A DNA stretch of 64,000 nucleotides, from the NCBI GenBank assembly GCA_963920705.1, contig OY987232.1, positions 13,703,726 to 13,767,725 on the forward strand, read 5' to 3'. The notes beneath the pieces were generated by a model, which had not been told where the DNA came from, searched no databases, and was given only the letters and a program-made list of their open reading frames with translations. Every line of letters starts with the position of its first letter. Position 1 is the first letter of the stretch. The position numbers and the translations under genes are program-made. The stretch comes from Odiellus spinosus (Eukaryota > Arthropoda > Arachnida > Opiliones > Phalangiidae). Positions 22,029-40,366 of the stretch are shown here, piece by piece.

Positions 22029-24654
22029 CTCATTAAACGGATAATCTCCAATAATACATAAAATGAAAAGTTTAAGCATTCCAATAGACATTTTTAGGAC
22101 TATTCGGTTCAGGGCTTCGGCGTTATGCATCGCAGATACGCTGTATTTTTCGATGTAAAATATGCCAAAACATGCCGTGAGCAAACTATCTATAACGCTC
22201 ATGCTTAACAAATTCGACATAATTGATACAGATTTCTCAAACGAAGAATTTATCTCAACGAGACGCAATCTCCATTCTTGAAGTTCTTCCAAATTTCTTT
22301 TACAATCGTAGTTTTCTTTAAAGGAAAAAGAGTAATCAAGACAAAATTTTGGCTTAGTTATAATTGAAAATCGTTCAGTTTTTCATTTTACGTTAATTAT
22401 TTTAAATGGTATACAAGAAAAGGTTTGTAAAACTAACTGACGGCTTTATTTATCAGCACGAGTATATGAAAACTCTCAATAAAAGTATCCATCTGTTATG
22501 CTATGTACACGGACCCGCATCCGTCAGCAATTAAAGAGGCGAGTATGGCCGGAGGCGAAAAAATATCGCGGGAATGGAAATTTTTCAATGGGCAACTCGC
22601 CTAAATGGTGATTTGTCGCACCTATTATCAAGCGAACCATAAACGCTATCAGGTCACGGTTTTCATTTAAATTTGAATTGAAATCTTCTTTGGTTCATGA
22701 TGCAATTTTGATAATTATAGCACGTGAGATTAGCGAATCTTGTTTAAAAATAACTTATCATGATTTGATCATTTCCGTACCAATTATCTCACGTTCTAAT
22801 ATCGCTAAATTCTTCAACTTTACTTCCGACGAACAGTAAAAATCAGACAAATTTCGTGGTATAATTTGACCAAGTTTAAGTTAAATTTTTCTCTAGTTAT
22901 GATAAGAAACTTATATTATAACGATGTTTTACGCGTAAACTCGAAGATGTCGCCACGATAGGCTATTATCCGAGAAGCGTCACCGTCTGGCCTACATCTT
23001 GGCCACCTGCCTCGAGTGGTGGGACACTGGGGAAAGGAGTAAGAAAGAGTTCAGTAGACTGAGAAGTAAATCATATCATTTGCTAATTAACTATAACAAC
23101 AATCGCCAACGATATCGGTTTCTTTTTGTGAATCCAGACTTCTACAAATTCTTCCACATTCAATCGTCTTGCCATTTAAAATTTAAATAACAAATGAACG
23201 TGGTCAAACTCAAAGATAAAAAACTGCAGCTTTGTAACCACTTAGATCACGAGGTCAGCTCTATGACCTCTAGATCTAATTCTTTCCTCGTTGGTCAAGG
23301 CTTCCGTTTTCCCCGTAAATTGGCGGAAAGTTCCCTCTCAAAAAGCTTGGCAATCAGGCCCAACCCTCGCTTGTTCTGGCCAATGAAAACCAGCCTTAAC
23401 TTGTATCGCTACTAAACTTGGGCCACACGTGAAGAAACTAAATTTTAGTGTGTAAAAATACTTCTTTAATCTATCCCCTATTTTTAAAATCTCCCTGCTT
23501 CCTAGATAATACATTTTAGGAAGCAGATGTGTTTATGAGTCTGTAATTTTGTCTTTCTGCGCTTGAAGCAAAAAGGCTCGTTTAAATTCTTCCCGCTTCG
23601 TTGGAGGAATGATGTTAGTCGTCTGCTTAAAGTGATTACTTTGTCGACAGCAGTGTTATAAATTTAAAGAGGTCGAGAATTTTACCGCTTCTAAATCACC
23701 CTTTTATTCCCAGTTGGTGCTGACAGTCATTCGGGTTAAAAATACAAACATTACATGACCACATCCAAGCAAGGATTTTTATGGTCGATAATGTATTAAA
23801 TTAATAACCTTATTATAACGTAAATTGAAAAATTGAAAACGAGCTATTGTAATTAGTTTTAACAATGAAATACCTTTAAGTAATGAGTCGAAAAACCCCA
23901 TCAAATTTTCGTTGTAGTCACTGATGACGTATTTGAAAAACAAACTGTAATATATTAACAAACCTTCTACGGCAAAACTCCCGATTGTTTCGATAATTAA
24001 AGATAAACAAGTCACAGTCAAGTAGATCACGACACGATGGACGGGCATGTATTTAAAATCCATACTTTCTTGAAAGGCATCACCGATCTCAAAGCCGAAA
24101 AACAAGCCGAAGACGATGACATTCATAGCCAAAAACAAAATACCGCATTTCATCATTCGACGATTAAAACGACTGGGATAAGTTAAATTTCTTTCAATGT
24201 CTCTGATTTCTAATTTCAACGCGGATATTACGAAACGACATCTATAACCAAAAATGAAGATCATAGCTCTATAAACGTAATCTTCTAAGAAAAAGAACAG
24301 AATCGCGGTGTATATTTTCGCTGTCGATATACGATGTTCGTTACGGTGATGTTGAAGTTCATCGTATTCGTCTTCGCGTGATTCCATTCCATTTGCATCG
24401 TAATCTTTTGTAGGTACGGTGGTGTTCGTGACAAACACGACATTTGTATTGTTCGCCGTATTGTTCGGAGTGATGTGCGTGTAATCAAAGAAACCAAAAA
24501 ATTGTATATCAACGAAAACTTTGAGTATCACAATACCTAACCAGAAGATATTAATTATCCACGTTCTAAGATAAAAATATAATTTGTGATTCGACACGGG
24601 ATAAATGCCCATTAAATGTAATAAAACCGTAAATAGTTTGTAAGACACCGGCAT
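22029..24654 (-). CDS. GR-like receptor cassette GRd (two exons seen)
   Basis: Gustatory-receptor-like protein, minus strand. Exon 1 is 23874-24654 (ATG at 24654, MPVSYKLFTVLLHLMG, 260 codons plus one base) and ends AAAG|GTATTT. Exon 2 is 22029-22315, with acceptor CCTTTAAAG and donor GAG|GTAAGT. The join gives SLLK-ENYDCKRN, matching the unsplit GRc sequence at the same place (FFEEENLDSKF). The visible product is 355 residues and ends GDYPFNE. Read through, exon 1 stays open about 30 codons past the donor, so the paralogue and the acceptor decide the boundary. The intron (about 1.6 kb) contains a family I copy. The last transmembrane exon was not found between here and GRc. Confidence 0.67.
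22600..23070. mobile_element. Repeat family I, copy in GRd intron
   Basis: Shares TATCAAGCGAACCA, CATGATGCAATTTTGATAAT, CGTACCAATTATCTCACG and CGAAGATGTCGCCACGATA with the copies at 1 and 24.9 kb. No coding capacity. Borders are approximate. Confidence 0.6.
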
Positions 24655-24755
24655 CTTTAATGTGTTATCTCGTGAATTTCGCCCGTTACACTAAAACTTG
24701 CCGCTTTCAGTTAGAAAGACGAAATGTGTCAAGGGAAGAGGAAGTGTTATTGAAT

Positions 24756-24780
24756 GGGCGTTACTATGTATTTAAGCATA
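24756..24780 (-). promoter_or_regulatory. Putative promoter of GRd
   Basis: AACGCCC on the gene strand, 102 bp before the ATG, preceded by a TTAA-containing block as in GRc and GRe. No clear TATA box was seen downstream of it. Confidence 0.35.
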
Positions 24781-24929
24781 AGTTAATAATTTACTAGTTC
24801 CCTATAGGTTAAACAATCTTTTTAAATTAAGAGGTTTTTGGTTCCGTTATTTGCATACGATTGTGACAGCGTAAAAACTAAGACTTGACGTTCATCCCCG
24901 TTGAAGTGTTTAGCTTACAGCTATTAAGG

Positions 24930-25420
24930 TGGTAGTCATTTGCTGTACCTATTAGCAAGCGAACCACAAATGATATCAGTTCGCGGTTTTCACTTAAATT
25001 TCAATTCAAATCTTCTTTAGTTCATGATGTAATTTTGATAATTTTAGCACCAGAGACTATCGAATCTGGTTTAAAAATAACTTACCGAAATTTTATCATT
25101 TCCGTACCTAGTATCTCACGTTCTAATATCACTAGATTCTTCAACTTTACTTCCAACGAACCGTAAAAGTCAGACGTAGTTCGTGGATAGGCATAAATTC
25201 GACAATTTTAACTCCAATTTTTCACTAGTTACGATAAGAAATGTATTTTATAACGGCCTACAGCGTGCCCACCCGCTTCCGCGAGATGCGGGATACTGGG
25301 GGAAAGAGTTAAGATAAGAGAGAGTTCAGCAGACTGGGAAATAAATCATTCCCAAACAATCCTTACCCCCAGAACAATTGATACACTTATTATGAAAATC
25401 AGTGCCATCTCGTGTTTTTT
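24930..25420. mobile_element. Repeat family I, copy upstream of GRd
   Basis: Matches 22.6-23.07 kb and 1-415, including TTCATGATGTAATTTTGATA, CGTAAAAGTCAGACGTAGTT and GCCTACAGCGTGCCCACCCG. It places the same element upstream or inside of three cassettes. Confidence 0.6.
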
Positions 25421-25880
25421 TCCTCGTACTAAATAACCCTTTACTACCGCCTTAATATAGCCATGGGGAGTGTTCTTATTTGCATACGATTCTGACAGCA
25501 AAAGACTAAGACAGATCACTTCCCGTTTAACAATGTGTCAGTTAACATTAGACACCTATCGTAATAGATGAATGATGAATAAAAAACCTGGCGTTCATAA
25601 GCGTTCTCTAACAGCAAATAGTTTCAAAACCACGTGCTCTTCTGCCTATTCTTTATCCACTACTTTTGCCACGGTTTGCCGGTAGAGGACGCTAATGAAC
25701 TCCAAATTTAGTTAATTATCTTTATCTATTAAGATAGGTGTTTATTGTTAATAGGCCTATGTTTAGCCAATGGAAGAGGTTCCATTAGAAACAATGTTCA
25801 AGATTATCAAGAAAAACTAAGATAGGAAAACCCCTTTTTTATCTTGGAAGAAATCGCTGGGTAAGTTATTGAAGTAGTAG

Positions 25881-26219
25881 CAGAAGCCGAGAAACCCTCC
25901 TTTGAAGTCTACTAATCTAATGTTCCATATGGCGCTCCTCTCTGTATGGGTAAAATTCCCAATTTTATGAGATCGGAGGGGTGATACTTCATCCCCCCCT
26001 GTCTACGGAAAATTGGAAATTCTTTCTCTCCACATACGACAACGTTTTTCGTTGACGAACTAAAAGGCTGCTAGATATATTCGCTGGACGAACTCCCACC
26101 CCGAAAATATCTACCGTTATGAGGCGTACGAATCGCGATTTTTTAGACTAACCCATACAGAGAGGGGTAGACAAGACCCGGGAGTAATAGACTTCAAAGG
26201 AGGGTTTCATCGGCTTCTG
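25881..26219 (-). mobile_element. MITE family A, copy 7
   Basis: 339 bp. The left end has lost one base (CAGAAGCCGAGAAACCCTCC). Flanks GTAGTAG and GTAGTAA are a 7-bp duplication with one difference. Confidence 0.88.
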
Positions 26220-26982
26220 GTAGTAACTTAGAGAAGTTTCACTTTTAATTAAAGTAAATACATGTTTTTCAAGGTATGTTTTTTTTTTTTTTTTCAATTA
26301 GACACACCTGTCTCTTAATTAATATAAACATTTTCACGAAATGAAAAACATTATAGTTTTTCTGTTTGAAGGCACCATTCGACCAAATAGGTGTATTACT
26401 TTAAAACAGCCGGAAGACTATAAATAACCCACTTCGGGGAGAAGGTTATAACTAGACGAGTTTCAATCAAACATCGAAGTTTCGCCTTGCGAAGCTTAAT
26501 TGCAATTTTACATTTTTTTTTTGTTACGTTCACTCTATATATATATATACCTCGAAATTCGCGAGACATTCAAAAGAGGTCCTTCCTAACATCTAACCCT
26601 TAAAATATCTTTCCTCGGTTCCACCTAATTAGTGAGTCTTTCGGGATTAACGCTTCTAGAAAGGAAAAGCGTCACGTAAAATCCGATTATATGATGCATT
26701 AATCAAGTATGTACAGTGCTTGTTCTATCTTTTTACGATTGGAGGGTGGCGTGGGTGAAATCTAAAAATTATCTATGGCGTTTTTTAGTATTCGCGCATC
26801 TGCCAAAGTTATATTTGTAAGTAGTTTTGAATGCACCCAACATTTTTGCCTCTCTAAGTGAAATATGTTCACGGACTGGTTTTGCATTCGTTGTGGACGG
26901 GGGTGTAAACTGGTGCAAATTGTTAGCTTCATTCGCAGTTACGCGTTCGTTCGAAGCAAATGTTTTATTGCATTTCCAGAAG
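26220..26982. other. Gene-free spacer
   Basis: AT-rich DNA with a poly-T run near 26279, a short TATATATATA run near 26540, and a CACTTCGGGG stretch near 26430 that faintly resembles a family B end. No gene was recognised. Confidence 0.5.
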
Positions 26983-27325
26983 CAGAAGCCGATGAAACCC
27001 TCCTTTGAAGTCTATTACTCCCTGGTCTTGTCTACCCCTCTCTGTATGGGTTAGTTTCAAAAAGCGCGATTCGTACGCCTCCTAATGGTAGATATCTTCG
27101 GAGCGGGAGTTCGTCCAGCGAATATCTCTAGCAACCTTGGAGTTTGTCAACCAAATATCGTCGTATGTAAAGAGAGAGAATTTCCAATTTTCCGTAGACA
27201 ATCACAGGGGGGTATGAAGAGGACCCCTCCGATCTCGTAAAATTGGGAATTTTACCCATACACAGAGGAGCGCCATATGGAACATTAGATTAGTAGACTT
27301 CGAAGGAGGGTCTCATCGGCTTCTG
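26983..27325 (+). mobile_element. MITE family A, copy 8
   Basis: 343 bp with CAGAAG ends and the 7-bp duplication CCAGAAG on both sides. The duplication itself resembles the element's end. Confidence 0.9.
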
Positions 27326-27889
27326 CCAGAAGCTAGAACAACGATGAAATGAACTTCACCAGTTTTTCCCAGTCTGACACGCCTATGATTAAAAATAGTC
27401 TTGAGGTTTTTACAAAAACGTATTTTCTGAATCTTCTCTTGGATTTAAAATAATTTATCCTCGCGGCATATTTAAAATCACTTTGAGTATAAGCCTGGTG
27501 TTGGACAAAACAAATTTAGTCGAGAATTTATATTCAGGGAACTTAGCCGTTTCTTTAAAATTTCATGATTACCAATTTCGCTCAGTAGGCCTATAGTCTG
27601 TTAATTCGCAAACCAAGAAGTCCAAATGTTCTACAAAATATCGAAAATTCTTGGAAAATTGTTATACCATCGACTATCACAAAAATGAAGAGACCAATTA
27701 GTTCTTTGACCAGAAGTATACGAGACCATTCAGAAGAATTCAAAGCCCAATTACTTCGACTCGAAGGACCCGATCAGAATTTTTCGAAAGACCAGGTTCT
27801 AAACGAGTTTGCTACTTATCGTCTGCTGTTTTGATGGGATATGATTAAGGCCGTATTCCTTAAGGTTTACCAGCCTACGTCATGATAGA

Positions 27890-28460
27890 AATTAAGGCAA
27901 ATAATGCACAGTGGCTTGACTAATTCGAAATATCCATGAAACCAAGTTTCAGGGGCTACGGCCATTGGCCTACAAATATAATGATGAATTATCGCAATAG
28001 ATGGCGCACCTCGCCTCTATCTCTCGCTCTCGTACCTATCCACGTATTACACCCGTTGCTATAGGCAAGAAGGATCAGACAAGGAGAGGAAAAGTGGGAA
28101 CGGCCCGGTTCCTACTGCGTCAGCCTAAACTCCCACTCTGGGAGAACGGGGGACAGACGGGGGTAGAGATGCTTCGTGGTAAATTGTTGTCACGTGGGTA
28201 AAACGAATCCTTTATGAGACGCGTAGTAGCCGACGACGTTAGCGACCACGTGACAACAGTTTACCTCGAGAATTTCCTATCCTCCCTTTCCACCCGAGGG
28301 GGAGGTTGGCTCTTCTCTCTCTAACTCAACGCACCCCCACTTTTCCTCTCCTTGTCTGATCCTTCTTGCTATAGGAAACGCGTCAAGTCTCGAAGCGATA
28401 GGGGAGGGGTTACCGCCTAGTTTGTCTCCTCGTCATAGCTTAGCCAATCAGAATGGGAAC
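27890..28460. mobile_element. Repeat family F, copy 2, split by MITE E
   Basis: The parts left of 28066 and right of 28368 together match family F copy 1 (12.64 kb, inverted). The interruption is exactly MITE E1 plus one 7-bp target duplication, apart from a small length difference. Confidence 0.65.
28066..28368 (-). mobile_element. MITE family E, copy 1
   Basis: 303 bp with inverted ends CAAGAAGGATCAGACAAGGA and the 7-bp duplication CTATAGG. The interior has two inverted GTCACGTGG / CCACGTGAC sites. It lies about 350 bp past the protease stop codon. Confidence 0.93.
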
Positions 28461-28720
28461 TGATTTTCAAATCACAAAACTTAAAGAAAATTTTACTTTC
28501 CCTTTCAGAGTACGTGTCGAGTTTTCACAGTAACTATAGAATACTAGACCAAGATTGATGTCATTGTTCGATTTTCCAGTCCCTTATAGTGACAAAACTT
28601 AAATTTAAATAATCTTGATGTATCTAAGGAAGTTGATAATACGAGTAATTTGATGTTTAATTATAAATGTTACAAACTATATATGATGTGTTTATAAAAT
28701 ATTGATATCTTTAACAATAT

Positions 28721-36431
<7,711 letters not shown>

Positions 36432-36564
36432 TCTGAGTCCCGAATATCTCTTGGCAGACGATCGAATGTAGGCGTTTGAAGTGATGAAGGAAATGTCTTT
36501 TATTACATCGGGTAGAGGCCTGCGAGAGACACAGAGAGAGAGAGAGAAGTCATATGACAGAGAC

Positions 36565-36570
36565 CACGTG
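36565..36570. promoter_or_regulatory. CACGTG E-box upstream of the protease (CLEAR-like)
   Basis: CACGTG within CCACGTGATC, 134 bp upstream of the protease ATG. The CLEAR site bound by TFEB/MITF-type factors at lysosomal genes is GTCACGTGAC, so this is a partial match in a suitable place. Function is inferred. A GAGAGAGA run at about 36530-36546 lies between it and the start. Confidence 0.35.
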
Positions 36571-38067
36571 ATCAGTTTCTAAGGCGATTTAAGCGTGACA
36601 GTGAATCAAGATAATCTCCCGATTTTTTCCTAGAAGCAGTCTGTCAATGCTGTTATCTATGAACGTTTTGGGATGAAGAGAGGCAGATTGAACTCTCCTT
36701 GTTGATTGCTAACTAAGATAATCTACAAACAATTTTAAAACTTTTAATTTGCATATCTATCCTGCCTCTTCAATATTGGTTATTGTTCCAAAGATTGTTT
36801 TTAATATAAAACTTCAATCAAACGAAGTTGATACGATTCGACCAACTAAATTCATGTTCTCATGTTTGACTGTGAAGCCACTTTAAAGTTCATAGGGTAT
36901 AAACTGAGACAACTGTTTAAAGATATAGTATCACAATGAACTCAAAATATCCATTGATAACTAGGCTTTTTTCAGATATTTTAATCTCGGATAAATTGTG
37001 TGTTAATATAAACACCACAAATTATATAAACAGACGCGTATTAAATGGATACGAATTAGACCCGGAGATAAAATTTTAAGCTCGATTAATAAACTAATTA
37101 CGCGTTTATTCAAACGGATAATGCGAAGATAAAAATATGACGTTACTCGAAATCCGTGTAGAATGAAATATAATAATTATATTTTAATCTAAATTGAAAG
37201 GAACAGCGACTAAATTACTACATTCTAGCTTCGAGATCTCAATTTGGGTTAAAATCGAGTTTCAAATGTTTCTTATCGGCGAATGAATAACTCGTATAAT
37301 AATGAGTACGAAAAGTTTGCCTTGCATTCGGCTACGTTAACTCGAATAAGAATATGTTTTCGCGAACGGATAATGTCTGATTGACATTAACGATGGTCTT
37401 ATTCAATTAACAAAAGTTATACGAATTCAAACTCTAATCTTTTCTTACATTCCAACATAAGCAAACTTTAGAAAACTTAAACATCATAATCATGTCGAAT
37501 AATTGTGAAACATTTCTCGAATACGTTTTTGGCATGGTGATTCCGAAAATAAATTCAAAATATGTTCAGTTTTTAGTTCATAGTTTCCCTTTAAAACATT
37601 ATAAAGATTTAATGATAGTTATTGACCATATAGGCTTAGTTACAACAAGTATGTTAGTGAAGAATAGATAAAAATTAACAAAGCAATTGAAAGCTTATAA
37701 TCTTCTGATAATTCTATCCCATTGTTAACAATCAAATCGAAAATTCATTATCACACAGTCACACCCATTACATAAATAAGAGGTCATGGTCGTTGGCTTG
37801 TGCCCGGAATAAAAACATTTTTGTAGGGATAGTTATTCGCTTATCCACATGTATTATTAAACTATAATAATAATTTTCATTTGAAAAATCGTTATAAAAC
37901 TAATTTTCTCTTGGTTTTTTGTATTTACCAATGAATTATTAAACCATGGATGTATAAAGAACTATCCATGGTTAAACAGTCCTCAACTGCTGTGTACTAA
38001 AAAAATGTTTGGGCCTTGGCACAGACCAAAATACCCTCAAAATCATGACAAAATTCGTAAGCTTGAA

Positions 38068-38359
38068 CAAGAAGGATCAGATAAGGAGAGGAAAAGTGGG
38101 GCTGCGTTGAGTTAGAGAGAGAAGAGCCAACCTCCCACTCGGGTGGAAAGGGGGGATAGGAAATTCTCGAGGTAAACTGTTGTCACGTGGTCACTAGTTA
38201 GCGCGTCTCATAAAGGATTCCTTTTACCCACGTGACAACAATTTACCATGAAGCATCTCTACCCCCGTCTGTCCCCCGTTCTCCCAGAGTGGGAGTTTAG
38301 GCCGACGCAGTAGGAGCCGCGCCGTTCCCACTTTTCCTCTCCTTATCTGATCCTTCTTG
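38068..38359 (+). mobile_element. MITE family E, copy 2
   Basis: 292 bp, inverted ends CAAGAAGGATCAGATAAGGA, and the 7-bp duplication GCTTGAA on both sides. Almost identical to copy 3, 0.9 kb away and in the same orientation. Confidence 0.95.
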
Positions 38360-38921
38360 GCTTGAATAACCGCGCGGGAACATTTATATTTATCTTTTGG
38401 AGGTAGTAAATCGGATTTAGTAGACATCTATGGGTGCGAAAACCAAAAGGGACTAAATAATTTGACCAAATAGCAAACTTTCAAAATTTGACCTTTACTC
38501 ATTTCATAATATTTACCTACTTCCTTAAATGAAAGTTTGATCTACTTTTGAACTATCAATTTTTTTAACTTTTTAATTGACGAAAATTAATTATTATAAT
38601 TATACCTCTGGCGTCTGCCCTATTTGGTTCGCGTTCAGCGACTCCTAAAGAATCATACCCAAGATACGTGTACCACAGGCGTCTCTTAGTGCTAATCGAT
38701 TTTCCCGCCAAAATCTTAGGGAAATCTAAATCTCTCCACTTTAGCTTTATACATAGTAGGTTCCACCTATTTTTAAGATATATGATAGACTTTTACATAT
38801 AAAACCATAACGCCCACGTCAAGTCAATTACTTGACCACACTATTTTATAGAAAATAGAAATGCAATGAAATGTATTGCTTATTTCCGTCTCTGATGATA
38901 ACCCCCTTTGTATACCCTTAT

Positions 38922-39213
38922 CAAGAAGGATCAGATAAGGAGAGGAAAAGTGGGGCTGCTTTGAGTTAGAGAGAGAAGAGCCAACCTCCCACTCGGGTGG
39001 AAAGGGAGGATAGGAAATTCTCGAGGTAAACTGTTGTCACGTGGTCGCTAGCTAGCGCGTCTCATAAAGGATTCGTTTTACCCACGTGACAACAATTTAC
39101 CACGAACCATCTCTACCCCCGTCTGTCCCCCGTTCTCCCAGAGTGGGAGTTTAGGCCGACGCAGTAGGAGCCGCGCCGTTCCCACTTTTCCTCTCCTTAT
39201 CTGATCCTTCTTG
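38922..39213 (+). mobile_element. MITE family E, copy 3
   Basis: 292 bp with the 7-bp duplication CCCTTAT. Only a few bases differ from copy 2, which suggests recent movement of this family. Confidence 0.95.
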
Positions 39214-40171
39214 CCCTTATAAATGGGCCCGGAAGATATAGGTCTGCTTATACTCTGTCGTCTGATACAAAATAAGTACGTGAATTTGTGAGAGATCTTT
39301 TTTGGGCATTAATACACTTACATTTCATCGATAATGAATAATTCAAATAAATGCAGGTTAGGTTAAAATATTTGTTATTGAATTTAAAACTGAGTTCGTA
39401 TTACATATAACAAAATCTTTAATTTGAGCTGGTCCCAAATCCTTAGGAAAGTATAAGCCTGTAGACAGTTCATACAATTATTCACCTTCGTTGGCCATGT
39501 CTTAAAATCTGGAAAGTCGGCCAGTATGGAAGTTGGATGGCAAGCCATGGCTTAAGTCCTTCACTCCTTCATGAAATAAAATCGACGTTCTGATGTTCAG
39601 AATTTAACTTTAAACCTTAATCTGGATTCAATTTGTTCTAAACGATGTAAGTTTGAATGTAATCTAGACTAATAATAATTATTTCCTTGTGATTATTAAG
39701 GCTTAAAGCATACAATAATTGGTTGGTTGGCTAGCTCTTTTAAATGAGAGAGATTTGGCATTTGGGAGATTTCAGTAGAAGGACTACTGAGTTACAAATT
39801 TCGTTAAAACTATTGTGGTCTTGCATATAGGACTAGAATGAATTATAAGCACTTGGCAATTCGGCCTGACCCATCGAGTATAAGGTGAAATTAGACCTAA
39901 TATAATTTAAACTAGTACCACAGGTTTGAAATGTCTCTCTCGCACATAATCTCTAGCCATTCCGTATTTGCCTCTTAAAAAGGTATGGGATAGTCTCGTG
40001 TTTGGTGACACACTACGGTTAGCTTCTGGATAGTTCTGACTTAAAATGACAGTTTTCGAATCACTTTGTTTTACAGACAGCCCTAGGAAAGTCCTTACAG
40101 TTTGAATACAGTGTACATGTTACTGTTATAAATCTAATTGGATTAAATTGGTTTCTTAAAATCATAATTCT

Positions 40172-40366
40172 CCCTTACGGAAAAAAGTTAGTCCCACTCT
40201 GATCTGAAGAGGTCTTCAAGAACACTACATAAGTCTTAGGGAAGTCCTTAACACTTCCCCAAGACTTCTTTACATATGGAAGATTTCCCCAAGACCTCTT
40301 AAGACTGCATAAGACACCCGAAAGACTTCCCCAAGACCTCTTTAGACCAACTTTTTTTGGTAAGGG
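40172..40366 (+). mobile_element. Family G element, copy 1
   Basis: 195 bp with ends CCCTTACGG / GGTAAGGG and a 2-bp duplication, CT. The interior is built from inverted copies of CTTCCCCAAGAC and GTCTTGGGGAAG-like units. Confidence 0.85.
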
